From the NCBI GenBank assembly GCA_001604185.1, contig LVAV01000032.1, forward strand, positions 1 through 64,000: a stretch of DNA of 64,000 nucleotides, written 5' to 3'. The notes beneath the pieces were generated by a model. The model did not search any database, was not told the DNA's origin, and worked only from the letters and a program-made list of their open reading frames with translations. The DNA comes from Clostridiales bacterium Firm_16 (GTDB lineage Bacteria > Bacillota > Clostridia > Saccharofermentanales > Saccharofermentanaceae). The translations under genes were made by a program, and so were the position numbers. Shown here in pieces: positions 45,579 through 55,257 of this stretch; within the stretch, counting starts at the first letter, position 1, and every line of letters starts with the position of its first letter.

Positions 45579-46889
45579 TCACCTCGATAACCGGATTATA
45601 TCGGAAACCAGTGCAAATATCACAAGTCCGATGATTACGCAGAAACCGACGACGTTGATCACCTTCTCTGCTTTTCTGGAAAGTTTCTTGCCTCGGATCA
45701 TCTCCACCACAGTAAGAACGATCGCATTACCATCGAGTCCCGGAAGCGGAAGCAGGTTCGTGATCGCAAGACCTGTGGAGATACCACCGGCCAGAAGGAC
45801 CAGAGTCTCCACCTTGATGCTGCTCTCGACCTTCGGTGCATCGACTACATCAGATACCACCGAAGCGATGCCTACCGGTCCGGAAACCACATTGTAAGCA
45901 GCCACTTTACCGGTAAATACCTGCGCCAGTGTATCGAACGTCAATCTCAGGAAAGAAATCGGGAATACGATAGCTTCTCGGAGGCACTCCCAGAAACCTT
46001 CACCGTCTTCCAGATAAATACCACGAAGATTGGCAGACTGCACCTTGATCGCACGCATCTCCAGTGTCATCTCCTGCCCGTCACGGATCAGTACGATGGT
46101 AAGGACCTCACCGTTGGATTCACGGACCACATTCGTAATCGCCTCATCCGATACCGCCACGCCGTTGACGGAAAGCACAGAGTCTCCGGGCTTTAGGACA
46201 GGATTGTTGTTATTCTGCTTCGGGTCGACTTCGTTGATCTTCCATCCGTTGTTCTCATCAAGCTGGGCATAATGAGTAATTCCCAGCATATACTGGTCTG
46301 AGATCTCCGGAACCAGATTTACATCGTATTTCTCTCCGGTCTTGGCAGAACGAAGAGTAAGCTTGATGGTATCGGTGTTGGCCGGCTTGTCCAGTTCATA
46401 GCTCAGGTCCATCTGAGACAGAATCGCACGATCGTTAATACCAACAATGGTATCCCCTACTTCCACATTTGTAGCAGCGATCTGGGTACCTGGAACGATG
46501 ATGCCCTGACGTCTGGAAAGGAAGCCGAAAGCCGAGAAACAGATCATGAAGATGATGATACCCAGAACGATGTTCATGAACGGACCTGCCAGAGATACGA
46601 TCAGACGTTTCCATCTGGCCTGGTTGATCAGGTTCTCCGGATTGTCATCCTTCAGTTCACCGGTCTCCTCATCGATCTCCGAGAAACGTACATAGGCCCC
46701 TAAAGGGATCAATCGTATGTAGTACTCCACATCTTTTCTTTTCCAGGAGAAAAGTTTCGGACCGACAAATATCGATAATTCATATACCTTGATCTTAAGT
46801 ATCCTTGCTGCGATAAAGTGCCCGATCTCGTGCACGGCAGCCAGGATACCCAATCCAAGCAGACATATTATGATACTCTTAACAGACAT
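45579..46889 (-). CDS. rseP: Site-2 membrane metalloprotease (RseP/RasP)
   Basis: Cuts transmembrane helices of regulators such as anti-sigma factors. The 436-residue protein has the zinc site HEIGHF (about 20) in the first helix, a PDZ domain (about 180-265) and, near 375, NLLPLPGLDGN. The usual form of this last motif is NxxPxPxLDG, so the third ligand Asp is present. The position between dxr and ispG is standard in Bacillota. Confidence 0.96.
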   Translation of the reverse strand: MSVKSIIICLLGLGILAAVHEIGHFIAARILKIKVYELSIFVGPKLFSWKRKDVEYYIRLIPLGAYVRFSEIDEETGELKDDNPENLINQARWKRLIVSLAGPFMNIVLGIIIFMICFSAFGFLSRRQGIIVPGTQIAATNVEVGDTIVGINDRAILSQMDLSYELDKPANTDTIKLTLRSAKTGEKYDVNLVPEISDQYMLGITHYAQLDENNGWKINEVDPKQNNNNPVLKPGDSVLSVNGVAVSDEAITNVVRESNGEVLTIVLIRDGQEMTLEMRAIKVQSANLRGIYLEDGEGFWECLREAIVFPISFLRLTFDTLAQVFTGKVAAYNVVSGPVGIASVVSDVVDAPKVESSIKVETLVLLAGGISTGLAITNLLPLPGLDGNAIVLTVVEMIRGKKLSRKAEKVINVVGFCVIIGLVIFALVSDIIRLSR

Positions 46890-46904
46890 AGTTTTCTCCT
46901 GTTC

Positions 46905-48077
46905 TTATATGTGTTTCATTCTGTCGGAGACAGCTCTTCTGGCCCAGGCATCTACTTCGAAGATCTCATCCAGAGAAGGATTCCGGATCAGGCCTTCTTT
47001 CTCGTGGGTCTCCATGACCTGCATGACTGTCTTCTCGATCTGGGTGAAGGAAACCTTTCCCGCAAGGAATCCTGCCACGATCTCCTCATTGGCCGCGTTC
47101 ATGGCAACCGGCAACGTCCCGCCGACGGTTCCTGCATGGTACGCCAGATCCACCAACCGGAAAACTTCCCGGTCACACGGCTCGAAGGTCAGATTACAGC
47201 TCTTCTCAGAGAAAGGAGAGAAAGTCTCACAGATCCTTTCTGTTCTTTCCGGATAGAAGAGGGCTACCTGGATAGGCATCATCATGTTGGGAAATCCCAT
47301 CTGTCCCAGGACCGATCCGTCTGACAGTTCGATCATGGAATGGATGATGCTCTGCGGATGGACCACCACCTGGATTTTCTCCACCGGAAGATGGAAAAGC
47401 CAGGAAGCCTCGATGATCTCTAAGCCCTTGTTCATCATACTGGCCGAATCGATGGTGATCTTACCACCCATTTTCCAGGTCGGATGATTCAGAGCCTCCT
47501 CCAAAGTTACTTTCTCCAGCATCTCTCGGCTGTATCCGCGGAACGGTCCGCCGGATGCGGTCAGAAGGATACGAGAAAGCGAGCCTTCCGGTTGTCCCCA
47601 GAGGCACTGCCAGATAGCAGAGTGCTCCGAGTCAACAGGAAGAAGTCGGACTTGCTTCTTCTCTACAAGCGGCATGACCACCGAACCACCGGAAACCAGA
47701 GTTTCCTTGTTGGCCAGTGCAATATCTTTTCCGGCTTCGATCGCTTTGACCACAGAAGGAAGTCCCCGCATTCCTACCATGGCGGCCACCACACAGTTGA
47801 CCTCTGCCATCGTCGCACAGGCGATATTGCCGTCATCGCCTACCAGTATCTCCACTTTCTCGTCCAAAGAAAGGAGAGAAAGAAGTGTCTTGCGTTTTTC
47901 ATCAGTTCCGACACTGACGACCTTCGGATGGAATTCCTTGATCTGTCGGGCCAGCAGTTCCACATTTCCGCCACAGGTCAGACTGACCACAGACAGCTCA
48001 TTCGGGAAGTTTCTTACTACCTCCAGCGTCTGTGTTCCGATAGAACCTGTCGAACCTAAAATGCAGAGTCTCTTCAT
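46905..48077 (-). CDS. dxr: 1-deoxy-D-xylulose 5-phosphate reductoisomerase
   Basis: Second step of the MEP pathway, giving MEP from DXP with NADPH. The 390-residue protein has the NADPH motif LGSTGSIGTQTL (6-17), ALANKETLVSGG (about 121), LPVDSEHSAIWQC (about 145) and the metal/substrate loop TASGGPFRG (about 176). The ATG at 48077 is chosen because the protein begins here in all family members and GGTGG lies upstream; the open frame runs 29 codons further into cdsA. Confidence 0.97.
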   Translation of the reverse strand: MKRLCILGSTGSIGTQTLEVVRNFPNELSVVSLTCGGNVELLARQIKEFHPKVVSVGTDEKRKTLLSLLSLDEKVEILVGDDGNIACATMAEVNCVVAAMVGMRGLPSVVKAIEAGKDIALANKETLVSGGSVVMPLVEKKQVRLLPVDSEHSAIWQCLWGQPEGSLSRILLTASGGPFRGYSREMLEKVTLEEALNHPTWKMGGKITIDSASMMNKGLEIIEASWLFHLPVEKIQVVVHPQSIIHSMIELSDGSVLGQMGFPNMMMPIQVALFYPERTERICETFSPFSEKSCNLTFEPCDREVFRLVDLAYHAGTVGGTLPVAMNAANEEIVAGFLAGKVSFTQIEKTVMQVMETHEKEGLIRNPSLDEIFEVDAWARRAVSDRMKHI

Positions 48078-48078
48078 A

Positions 48079-48939
48079 TTACGCCACCATGCCCATGATA
48101 AATGCCAGTCCCAGGGCAACAGGCAATGTGTAAAAAGCACTGTCGAAACGGTCCATGACACCACCGTGTCCTGGCATTAACTTACCGTAATCCTTGATTC
48201 CCACCAGACGCTTGATACTGGATGCGATCCAGTCGCCCAGTTGGGAGACCACGGAAAGAATGAAACCGAATACCGCAGCCAGTGCAACAAAGGCGGCGAA
48301 AGGAACCTTCACCTCGATAATGGAAGACATTACGAAAGCGAAAAATACAGCGGTCAGGATCGAACAGAAAACAGCACCGCCGATACAGCCTTCCCAGGTC
48401 TTCTTCGGGCTGATGTGCGGTACGATCTTATGTTTTCCGAAGCATACTCCGGTAAAGTAAGCAAATACATCCGAGATCCACGGAGCGAAAAGGCCGATCA
48501 CGAAATAATACCAGCCGTTCGGGATCAGAAGTGCCATAGTGTTGGCACTGGCGATAGGGAAAGAAACATAAATGATGATCAGCGACTGGGCCAGACCGGA
48601 ATGTACCGCTTCAGGATCCTCCTTCGCGATTGGTGGCAGCATCGCCGTGATAAAGCAATATGTAAGCGTACTTAATGCATAAAGAGTGAAGCCTTCTGCG
48701 GCGGTACCATTACAGAGATAGGTGATCACCGGCAGAAATCCGAGGACCCCTCCCAGGAACGTCAGGACCGGTGAGACATCCTTGGCCTTGAGCCGGACCG
48801 CCTTCACCATCTCGTATATCGCAAAGCAGGTCACGATAGCGGTAAAAAGCAGCACCGTTATCGGATAGAAATATGCCGGCACGACCAGTGCCATAACGAC
48901 GACGGTGAATATCGCACCTGTGATCACTCTCTGTTTCAT
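48079..48939 (-). CDS. cdsA: Phosphatidate cytidylyltransferase
   Basis: Makes CDP-diacylglycerol from phosphatidate and CTP in the membrane. The 286-residue protein has seven to eight hydrophobic segments and the C-terminal signature SQLGDWIASSIKRLVGIKDYGKLMPGHGGVMDRFDS, read here in parts (about 233-268). It lies 2 bases behind uppS and 1 base before dxr. Confidence 0.96.
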   Translation of the reverse strand: MKQRVITGAIFTVVVMALVVPAYFYPITVLLFTAIVTCFAIYEMVKAVRLKAKDVSPVLTFLGGVLGFLPVITYLCNGTAAEGFTLYALSTLTYCFITAMLPPIAKEDPEAVHSGLAQSLIIIYVSFPIASANTMALLIPNGWYYFVIGLFAPWISDVFAYFTGVCFGKHKIVPHISPKKTWEGCIGGAVFCSILTAVFFAFVMSSIIEVKVPFAAFVALAAVFGFILSVVSQLGDWIASSIKRLVGIKDYGKLMPGHGGVMDRFDSAFYTLPVALGLAFIMGMVA

Positions 48940-48941
48940 GA

Positions 48942-49730
48942 TTACTCTTTTTTCTCCTTTGTCAGACCGCCGAAGCGACGGTCTCTCTTGGTGTAGGCTT
49001 CCAGCGCCTCAGTCAGTTCTTTCATTCCGAAATCCGGCCAGAGCACGTCAGAAAACCACAATTCAGAATAGGCGCCTTCCCAGACCAGGAAGTTAGATGT
49101 TCTCTCTTCTCCGCTGGGACGGATGATCAGATCCGGATCCGGTACATCCGGAAGATACAGATTCTGCGCGAAAAGTTCTTCCGTGATCTCTTCTTCCTTG
49201 ATCTTTCCTTCTTTCACCTGCTGTGCCAGTTTCTGGGCGGCCTGTACGATCTCTCGTCTGCCACCGTAGTTAAATGCCACGATCAAGGTCATGCGTGTAC
49301 GGTGCTTCGATCCTTCTTCTGCACGTTTGCATACCGCTTGAATATTCTCCGGCAGGCTCTTTATGTCTCCGGTAAAACGGACACGGATGCCTTCCTGTTC
49401 CAGTTCCGGATCATACCGGTCGAAGTATTCGACGAAGAGCTCCATCAACGTATGGACTTCACTCTCCGGACGGGACCAGTTTTCCGTGGAGAAAGCATAG
49501 ACTGTGACATACTTGATACCATAATGTCCGCAGTTCTTACACAGATTCTTCAGATTGTCCGCTCCGGCACGATGACCGGCCGAACGAGGCAGCATACGCT
49601 TCTTCGCCCAGCGTCCGTTGCCGTCCATGATCACGGCCAGATGTACCGGGATCTTCAGATCGGCTTTATCGATCTTCTGTGTTTTTTTCTTAGAAAAGAG
49701 CGAAAATCTCGCTTCTTCGTTACTGCTCAT
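48942..49730 (-). CDS. uppS: Undecaprenyl diphosphate synthase (cis-prenyltransferase)
   Basis: Builds the C55 lipid carrier for peptidoglycan. The 262-residue protein has AVIMDGNGRWAKKR (about 33, catalytic Asp), HRAGADNL, YAFSTENWSRP, and RPSGEERTSNFLVWEGAYSE read in parts (about 205). An N-terminal extension of about 30 residues precedes the core. GGAGAAGG lies directly before the ATG at 49730; the longer frame would start inside a hairpin region after frr. Confidence 0.96.
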   Translation of the reverse strand: MSSNEEARFSLFSKKKTQKIDKADLKIPVHLAVIMDGNGRWAKKRMLPRSAGHRAGADNLKNLCKNCGHYGIKYVTVYAFSTENWSRPESEVHTLMELFVEYFDRYDPELEQEGIRVRFTGDIKSLPENIQAVCKRAEEGSKHRTRMTLIVAFNYGGRREIVQAAQKLAQQVKEGKIKEEEITEELFAQNLYLPDVPDPDLIIRPSGEERTSNFLVWEGAYSELWFSDVLWPDFGMKELTEALEAYTKRDRRFGGLTKEKKE

Positions 49731-49741
49731 ATCCTTCTCCA

Positions 49742-49784
49742 AAAAAAGAGGCGCCCCATAAACAGAAGTCTGAGGCAACCTCTA
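49742..49784 (-). terminator. Possible terminator or attenuator between frr and uppS
   Basis: On the minus strand AGAGG...CCTCT closes an imperfect hairpin that is followed by TTTTTTT and then at once by the uppS ribosome binding site. The outer stem is 5 bp with some wobble extension, so partial termination is more likely than full. Confidence 0.4.
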
Positions 49785-49808
49785 TGGCATACACGACCTC
49801 TAGGGGGA

Positions 49809-50381
49809 TCAGATCTCCATCAGATCTTTTTCCTTCGATTCGCAAGCTTTGTCCACTTCCTTGATGTAGCGGTCCGTCAGCTTCTGCATCTGCTCTTCAA
49901 AATCTGCCAGATCGTCATCTGTCAGTTCCTTCTTCTTGTGAATTCCACGATACTTGTCGATTCCTTCACGACGGATATTACGGATGGCAACCTTGCCTTC
50001 CTCACCATACTTCTGAACGGTCTTAACCAGTTCCTTACGACGTTCCTCAGTCAGGATCGGGAACACCAGACGGATCATCTTACCATCGTTGCTTGGGTTG
50101 ATACCCAGATCGGATGCCTGGATCGCTTTCTCGATCTCACGAAGCATGGACGGATCCCAGGGAGTCAGAGTGATCATTCTCGGCTCCGGTACCTGAATAT
50201 TGGCTACCGCATTCAGCTGAGACTGGGTGCCATAGTAATCTACCGTGATACGGTCGAGTACATGTGGATTCGCACGTCCCGCACGGATTGAGTTGAAGTT
50301 CTCAGTGAGGTTGTTGATGGTCTTCTTCATACGCTCTTCATAAGAAGCGTATACATCTTTAGTAATTTCCTGCATTGCCAT
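49809..50381 (-). CDS. frr: Ribosome recycling factor
   Basis: Splits post-termination ribosomes with EF-G. The 190-residue protein matches the family along its length (SIRAGRANPHVLDRITVDYYGTQ in parts; LTEERRKELVK; VAIRNIRREG). AGGAGG sits 6 bases before the ATG. It follows pyrH by 34 bases. Confidence 0.98.
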   Translation of the reverse strand: MAMQEITKDVYASYEERMKKTINNLTENFNSIRAGRANPHVLDRITVDYYGTQSQLNAVANIQVPEPRMITLTPWDPSMLREIEKAIQASDLGINPSNDGKMIRLVFPILTEERRKELVKTVQKYGEEGKVAIRNIRREGIDKYRGIHKKKELTDDDLADFEEQMQKLTDRYIKEVDKACESKEKDLMEI

Positions 50382-50415
50382 ATATCATGCCTCCTTTGTT
50401 ATGATCCTTGATTGA

Positions 50416-51123
50416 TCAGCCTACGATTGTTCCTATATCTTCACCCAGGACGACCCGAACGATGTTCTCCGGATCTTCCATGGAAAATACCATGATCTTG
50501 GTTCCGTTATCCCGGCACAGTGCGGCAGCTGTCGCATCCATGACCTTCAAGTTCTTGGCCAGCACTTCATCATGAGAGATGGTCTTATACTTGACTGCAT
50601 CGGCAAACTTGTGCGGATCCTTATCATATACGCCATCTACCATAGTGGCCTTACAGAAGATATCTGCCTCGATCTCCGTCGCACGAAGGGCACCGGCGGT
50701 ATCTGTAGAGAAGAACGGGTTACCTGTACCACAGGCGAAGATCACGATTCTCTTCTTCTCCAGGTGACGGACGGCACGCTTACGGATATAAGGTTCCGCC
50801 ATCTGTCTGATCTCTACTGCGGAAAGTACTCTCGTAACGGCACCTTCCTGCTCCAATGCATCGGAGATCGCCAATGCATTCATCATGGTAGCCAGCATAC
50901 CCATATGGTCTGCGGTAACACGATCCATGTGTTCGCTGGTACGTCCGCGCCAGAAGTTACCGCCTCCGACGACTACTGCGACCTCGACACCGAGATCGGA
51001 AACTTTCTTGATCTGTGAACAGATGCTATGTACTGTCGCATCGTCAATTCCGACTTTCTTATCGCCGGCCAGCGCCTCTCCGCTGATTTTGAGAAGAATC
51101 CTCTTATAGACTGGTTGACTCAT
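50416..51123 (-). CDS. pyrH: UMP kinase
   Basis: Phosphorylates UMP to UDP. The 235-residue amino acid kinase-fold protein has [11 protein letters not shown] (9-19), [11 protein letters not shown] (about 51), [20 protein letters not shown] (about 131) and [12 protein letters not shown] (about 192). A promoter lies 33 bases upstream, so it starts the pyrH-frr-uppS-cdsA-dxr-rseP-ispG-polC run. Confidence 0.98.
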   Translation of the reverse strand: MSQPVYKRILLKISGEALAGDKKVGIDDATVHSICSQIKKVSDLGVEVAVVVGGGNFWRGRTSEHMDRVTADHMGMLATMMNALAISDALEQEGAVTRVLSAVEIRQMAEPYIRKRAVRHLEKKRIVIFACGTGNPFFSTDTAGALRATEIEADIFCKATMVDGVYDKDPHKFADAVKYKTISHDEVLAKNLKVMDATAAALCRDNGTKIMVFSMEDPENIVRVVLGEDIGTIVG

Positions 51124-51155
51124 TCACCCACTCCTCCAAAATGTATACTTAGATT

Positions 51156-51184
51156 ATTTTATCGTTATTCTCTGTTTCTGAAAA
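51156..51184 (-). promoter_or_regulatory. Likely promoter of the pyrH operon
   Basis: TTTTCA (complement of 51179-51184), a 17-base spacer and TAAAAT (complement of 51156-51161). Confidence 0.5.
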
Positions 51185-51217
51185 GACAAATAGAGCATTT
51201 TTCACATTTTTCTGTGA

Positions 51218-51940
51218 TCAGTCTTTCCGCTCATCCTCATTTGTATAACATTCACGGAATCTTCCGGAGAAGGCAGGTTCCATTCCTGCCGCATAAAGGT
51301 GAGATGTATCACCAAAAGAAAGCATACGGAACTGGGCGATTCCCTCTCTTCTTTCTTCTGTTGCCACCGTCGTGATCGATGTCGGCGCAGCAATGGTGCT
51401 GTGCCACAGTACGAAAGGCGGCAGGTTCAGCAGATAGGAAAGTAGGATGCATTCCAGTCCGAAATGACAGAAAAAAACGATCGTATCGTTATTCGGGCGG
51501 ATTGCTTTGAATAATTTGCCCTCTTTCTTATATCCGTGTTTTTCAAGGAAAGCATCGAATTCTGAATAGATCCATTCCACTTCTTCCCGTACATGCGCAT
51601 CTTCCAGCGCCGGGAACTCGGTCCAACGATCGAAATCAAAGGCATAGGGCATACTTGTCCAGTCGGAAGGCACCCAGTCCCAGGCAACACCCATCTTCTC
51701 CGGACGTTGAACCTTCGGTGCGAACTCCCGAAGCCACTTTAATTCCTCTGCCTGCATATTCATCTTGGGAAGACTGAGACTTGCGGTCTCTTTAGCACGA
51801 TTCAACGGAGAGACGTAGCATTCGTCCGCCTTGACATTCTTCATTCTTTCCGAGAGCGCTTCCGCTTCCTTCCAGCCAAGCTCAGTTAAAGCATCGTTAG
51901 CGTAATCCGGGTCTCCGTGACGCACGATCAATATCTTCAT
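51218..51940 (-). CDS. Histidine phosphatase superfamily protein
   Basis: A 240-residue protein with the phosphohistidine motif ILIVRHGDPDYA (3-14) at its N-terminus, and Arg/Glu/His motifs SPLNRAKETASL (about 52) and FFCHFGLECILL (about 165). It is a phosphoglycerate mutase-like phosphatase; the substrate is unknown. The ATG at 51940 is preferred because RHG lies at the usual distance from it; a GTG three codons earlier is only 3 bases from the ribosome binding site. It lies after a membrane-protein gene and an NlpC/P60 gene, possibly in one unit. Confidence 0.88.
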   Translation of the reverse strand: MKILIVRHGDPDYANDALTELGWKEAEALSERMKNVKADECYVSPLNRAKETASLSLPKMNMQAEELKWLREFAPKVQRPEKMGVAWDWVPSDWTSMPYAFDFDRWTEFPALEDAHVREEVEWIYSEFDAFLEKHGYKKEGKLFKAIRPNNDTIVFFCHFGLECILLSYLLNLPPFVLWHSTIAAPTSITTVATEERREGIAQFRMLSFGDTSHLYAAGMEPAFSGRFRECYTNEDERKD

Positions 51941-51982
51941 ATAATCCACATACTCCTTACTGAAAAAATCAGTAACAGTATA

Positions 51983-52681
51983 TCACAAGGCTTCAGCTTC
52001 TCTTTGGTAGAATGTATTGATTTTGTTGATCACAGTAGCAAAAGTATCCGGATCGGCTCCGGCCGGGATGCGGAGTGAATTACAAAACTCATCTGTATTC
52101 CAGACCGCCAGATAAATGACATCGTTCTCGCCATAGAACGTGATCGTTTTGCGGTTATTGGCTAAACGCAGTCTCATAACGGAATAGTTTGCAGACAGAT
52201 CCGAAACAACCGGCTTATTTACACCAAATCGATAGATATACTCTGCTCCCTGGTCATCAGTAAATCTCATTATTGCCGAACCGTTATCCTTTACTTCCGA
52301 ATCTTCTTTTGTCAATGGCAACGGCGGATAAAACTCTTCTTCTTCACTCGGATGACAAAGGGTTACATCCAAGCCTTCGAGCAGGCTATAAACCCGCATT
52401 TCCCACCCTTCAGGAATAGTAAATTCCTCATCGGAGGTTTCCGGTTCTGTCGTTTGCTGAGTACTTGGAGCAGTTGCGAGACGATTTCTGCTGAGATCAT
52501 TTCCGGGAGATGTAAATTTCATCACCAGCAGAACACAAACCGCGACCAATGCGCATCCTGCTGCAATGACCAGAAAGCGGATCACTTCTGTCCGCTTTTT
52601 CTGCTTGGCTGCCTCATCCCGAGACTCAGGGACACTCGGCTTCTTTGCATTTTCATCTGTTGATACTTTGGTGTTTTTCAT
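51983..52681 (-). CDS. Single-pass membrane protein of unknown function
   Basis: A 232-residue protein: charged cytoplasmic start with many Lys/Glu (1-33), one membrane helix (about 34-53), a Ser/Thr-rich spacer and an outer domain of about 145 residues with no recognised motif. GAAGG lies 4 bases before the ATG at 52681. It is placed 38 bases behind an NlpC/P60 hydrolase gene, so an envelope-linked role is plausible but not shown. Confidence 0.7.
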   Translation of the reverse strand: MKNTKVSTDENAKKPSVPESRDEAAKQKKRTEVIRFLVIAAGCALVAVCVLLVMKFTSPGNDLSRNRLATAPSTQQTTEPETSDEEFTIPEGWEMRVYSLLEGLDVTLCHPSEEEEFYPPLPLTKEDSEVKDNGSAIMRFTDDQGAEYIYRFGVNKPVVSDLSANYSVMRLRLANNRKTITFYGENDVIYLAVWNTDEFCNSLRIPAGADPDTFATVINKINTFYQREAEAL

Positions 52682-52719
52682 ACTACCTTCATACTCCCCT
52701 TCCAAATCGATTCACAGAA

Positions 52720-53655
52720 TCATTCGTGAATGAAACGTCTTATCGTAACGATCATTCCCATGGTCTCCATATCTCCCCATACAACTCCCCCCTTATTGCT
52801 GGAAGCATGGATGACCTTACCGTCACCGGCATATATGGCTACATGATCGGCTTCTCCGTACGGAGAACGGATATCATAGACCACTACATCACCCGGCTGG
52901 ATCTCGTCTTTCAACACCGGCATGCCTTCGTATCGGATTGCTTCCGACTGATGAGAGACAGTAATTCCGAGCTGTCCGTAGCAATAAGACACAAGGCCCG
53001 AACAGTCGATGCCTAACCAGGAATCACCACCGTACAGATACGGAACACCGAGCATGGTACGGGCGATCCCGACCACATCCTCACCACTGATGCTCACGGC
53101 TGCAGAGTCATGCTTTACGTCCTCGTCCTGAATGACCGAAGTCTTCTCACTCTTCTTGCTGTCGGAAGAATCCGTCTTTTTTGAGAAAGACGACTTTCCT
53201 ACCTGCATATTGGAAGACTTGGCCCAAGGAATATTCTCTGCTGCCGCCGGCATTTTCGTGACGGTAAAGGAAGCAAGAACATAGCCTTGCGATCCATCTT
53301 CCATATCCACATGGTACCAATCACTTATAATACCATTACAGTGCAGTTTAGCAAAGCGTGGCAGAAGTTTAACGATGGCACTATCTGTTGAAGGACCTTG
53401 GCGCAATTTCAGACAACTGGCATCCACCCATACGTAGCAGTCGATCGGATAGAATTCTTCTTTCTCGGTTGCCGGCAGATTTCCGGAATCGTCAGTATTG
53501 AATACGTCTTCGTAAACGCGGGAAATGTACTTATCCATAGAAGTATCCTGCTGTTGTCCGAGCGGAAACAGAAGCATAGGAAAAGACACCATGGAGCACA
53601 TGGCCAGAGAAACGATCTTTCTCCGTTCTTTACGTTCTTTCTTATGCTTACGCAT
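52720..53655 (-). CDS. Secreted SH3b-NlpC/P60 peptidoglycan hydrolase (1 of 3)
   Basis: A 311-residue wall hydrolase likely cutting the D-Glu to diamino acid link in stem peptides. A very basic start (MRKHKKERKERRK) leads into a signal anchor (about 14-33). One SH3b domain (about 73-135, WVDASCLKLRQGPSTDSAIV) and a Ser/Lys spacer precede the NlpC/P60 domain (about 190-311) with catalytic Cys218 (DCSGLVSYC) and His271 (ADHVAIY). GGGAGG lies 5 bases before the ATG. The promoter shares an element with the paralogue at 53828-55195. Confidence 0.94.
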   Translation of the reverse strand: MRKHKKERKERRKIVSLAMCSMVSFPMLLFPLGQQQDTSMDKYISRVYEDVFNTDDSGNLPATEKEEFYPIDCYVWVDASCLKLRQGPSTDSAIVKLLPRFAKLHCNGIISDWYHVDMEDGSQGYVLASFTVTKMPAAAENIPWAKSSNMQVGKSSFSKKTDSSDSKKSEKTSVIQDEDVKHDSAAVSISGEDVVGIARTMLGVPYLYGGDSWLGIDCSGLVSYCYGQLGITVSHQSEAIRYEGMPVLKDEIQPGDVVVYDIRSPYGEADHVAIYAGDGKVIHASSNKGGVVWGDMETMGMIVTIRRFIHE

Positions 53656-53685
53656 CGATACCTCCCGGTAATGTTTATCTTACGT

Positions 53686-53733
53686 TGTTCATTCTACTAT
53701 TACGGAATCCCCATGTAAACGAAAGTGACAATA
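53686..53733 (-). promoter_or_regulatory. Promoter with shared wall-hydrolase element
   Basis: TTTACA (complement of 53714-53719), a 17-base spacer and TAGAAT just downstream. The -35 box is part of TGTAAACGAAAGTGACAATA (53714-53733, plus strand), which matches 55281-55300 at 18 of 20 bases. Confidence 0.65.
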
Positions 53734-53758
53734 TGTTTATTTAGTTTCTTCAAGCTCA

Positions 53759-53792
53759 AAAAGAAAAAAGAGCGTGTCAAAACACGCTCTTT
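53759..53792 (-). terminator. Intrinsic terminator of the second NlpC/P60 gene
   Basis: Stem AAAGAGCGTGT/ACACGCTCTTT (53767-53792) with a 4-base loop, followed on the minus strand by a T-run. Confidence 0.9.
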
Positions 53793-53827
53793 ACACCCTG
53801 TAAAACGAGTTTTCCGTCAAAACATGA

Positions 53828-55195
53828 TTACTTAATAAATCTACGGATCGTCATGATGGATCCCATATCCATATTTCCCCATACAACTTTGCCTTTACGG
53901 CTGGAAGCATGGATGACCTGACCGTTTCCGGCATATATGGCTACATGATCGGCCTCTCCGAAAGGTGTCTGCAGATCGTAGACCAGTACGTCGCCAAGAC
54001 GAATATCCTCTCTCTTAACTTCAGAACCTTCGAATCGGATAGAATTGGACTGGTGCGTAACAGGAATTCCAAGCTGGCGATAGCAGTAAACTACGAGTCC
54101 GGAACAATCGATACCATTTCTCGATTCACCGGTATAGTAATAAGGCACTCCCAGCATCGACTTGGCAATGATTACGACACTCTCTCCGTTAACACCGGTG
54201 ATCGGAGGATCCTTCTGACCGCCGCCATTGTCACCGCCGTTTCCGCCGCCGTTTCCGCCATCTTTACCTTTTCCGCCGCCGTTATTGTCCTTTCCTCCAC
54301 CATTACCGCCACCGGAACTGCTTTTCTTCGGCGTCGGAGTCGGTCTGGGAGTCGGCTTCGGAGTAGGAGTCGGCGGGGGATTATTGCGAGTGTAGGAAAC
54401 ATATACATATCCCTTTGTACCGTCATCCAGTTCGACGCGATACCACTGATCGTTAGCAATACCCGTACAATGCAGCCTTGTATATCTGGCCAGGACCTTC
54501 ACGATATCACTGTCCGTAGACGGACGGGAGCGGAGTTTCAAACCGCTGGCGTCTACCCATACAGTCCTGTCGATGGAATTAAATACCATATCTTTCGAGA
54601 GGGATTTGTTCAGGATATATCCCTTTTCTCCGTTTACCGTCTCTACCAGAGACCAGGTCGAGCCCACTGCCCGTCGTGTAACTTTCGAGGATCGGTCGAC
54701 TCGTCCCACAGTAACGGAATCCATGTTCGGTTCCTGTTTCAGGATCGTTTCGGAAGTGGAGATATAAAGCTGCTCATTAACCGGCGTAAATGTGGATGTA
54801 TCCAGAAGTTCGATTGGAAGATCGGAGCTGTCATAGGTCTGTTCGATCTGCGCAGTCAGGATGGAATCATATTTCGAATCCTCACGCCACTCACCTTCGA
54901 AATAGTAGGAATCAACCATCTGATTCTCTCCGAGATGAGCCGATCCGTCATCTTCCTTCTGAAATTCTCCCATATAAGAAAGGTTCTCTCTATTGATCGC
55001 CCAGTCTTCGATCAGGATTTCTTCCTGCTCATCATCCGGATACGTTTCTTCATAGGCACGGGCCACAAGTATGCCATTAGGTGTTCCCTGACGAAGACCG
55101 ACAGGAATCAACATCATCGGAAATGTAATCGTCGTACACACAGCTAATGTCACGATCATCAGACGTGTACTCCGCTCTTTTCTCTGCTTTCGCAT
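53828..55195 (-). CDS. Secreted SH3b-NlpC/P60 peptidoglycan hydrolase (2 of 3)
   Basis: A 455-residue paralogue of the gene at 52720-53655. After a basic start and signal anchor it has an acidic region (about 38-110), two SH3b domains (about 140-200 and 210-270, WVDASGLKLRSRPSTDSDIV), a PTPTPKPTPRP and Gly/Asn-rich linker (about 272-330) and an NlpC/P60 domain (about 340-455) with Cys364 (DCSGLVVYC) and His417. GGAGG lies 6 bases before the ATG. The flexible linker probably spans the wall. It forms a single-gene unit with its own promoter and terminator. Confidence 0.94.
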   Translation of the reverse strand: MRKQRKERSTRLMIVTLAVCTTITFPMMLIPVGLRQGTPNGILVARAYEETYPDDEQEEILIEDWAINRENLSYMGEFQKEDDGSAHLGENQMVDSYYFEGEWREDSKYDSILTAQIEQTYDSSDLPIELLDTSTFTPVNEQLYISTSETILKQEPNMDSVTVGRVDRSSKVTRRAVGSTWSLVETVNGEKGYILNKSLSKDMVFNSIDRTVWVDASGLKLRSRPSTDSDIVKVLARYTRLHCTGIANDQWYRVELDDGTKGYVYVSYTRNNPPPTPTPKPTPRPTPTPKKSSSGGGNGGGKDNNGGGKGKDGGNGGGNGGDNGGGQKDPPITGVNGESVVIIAKSMLGVPYYYTGESRNGIDCSGLVVYCYRQLGIPVTHQSNSIRFEGSEVKREDIRLGDVLVYDLQTPFGEADHVAIYAGNGQVIHASSRKGKVVWGNMDMGSIMTIRRFIK

Positions 55196-55257
55196 ACTAA
55201 ACCTCCATAAGATTGAATGGCTTTCCCGACAAAGGAAATCTAGCTCATACTTATTTA

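Noticed and set aside
48078-48164. Longer dxr start inside cdsA
   Set aside because: The extra 29 residues are out-of-frame cdsA sequence; the family N-terminus begins at 48077.
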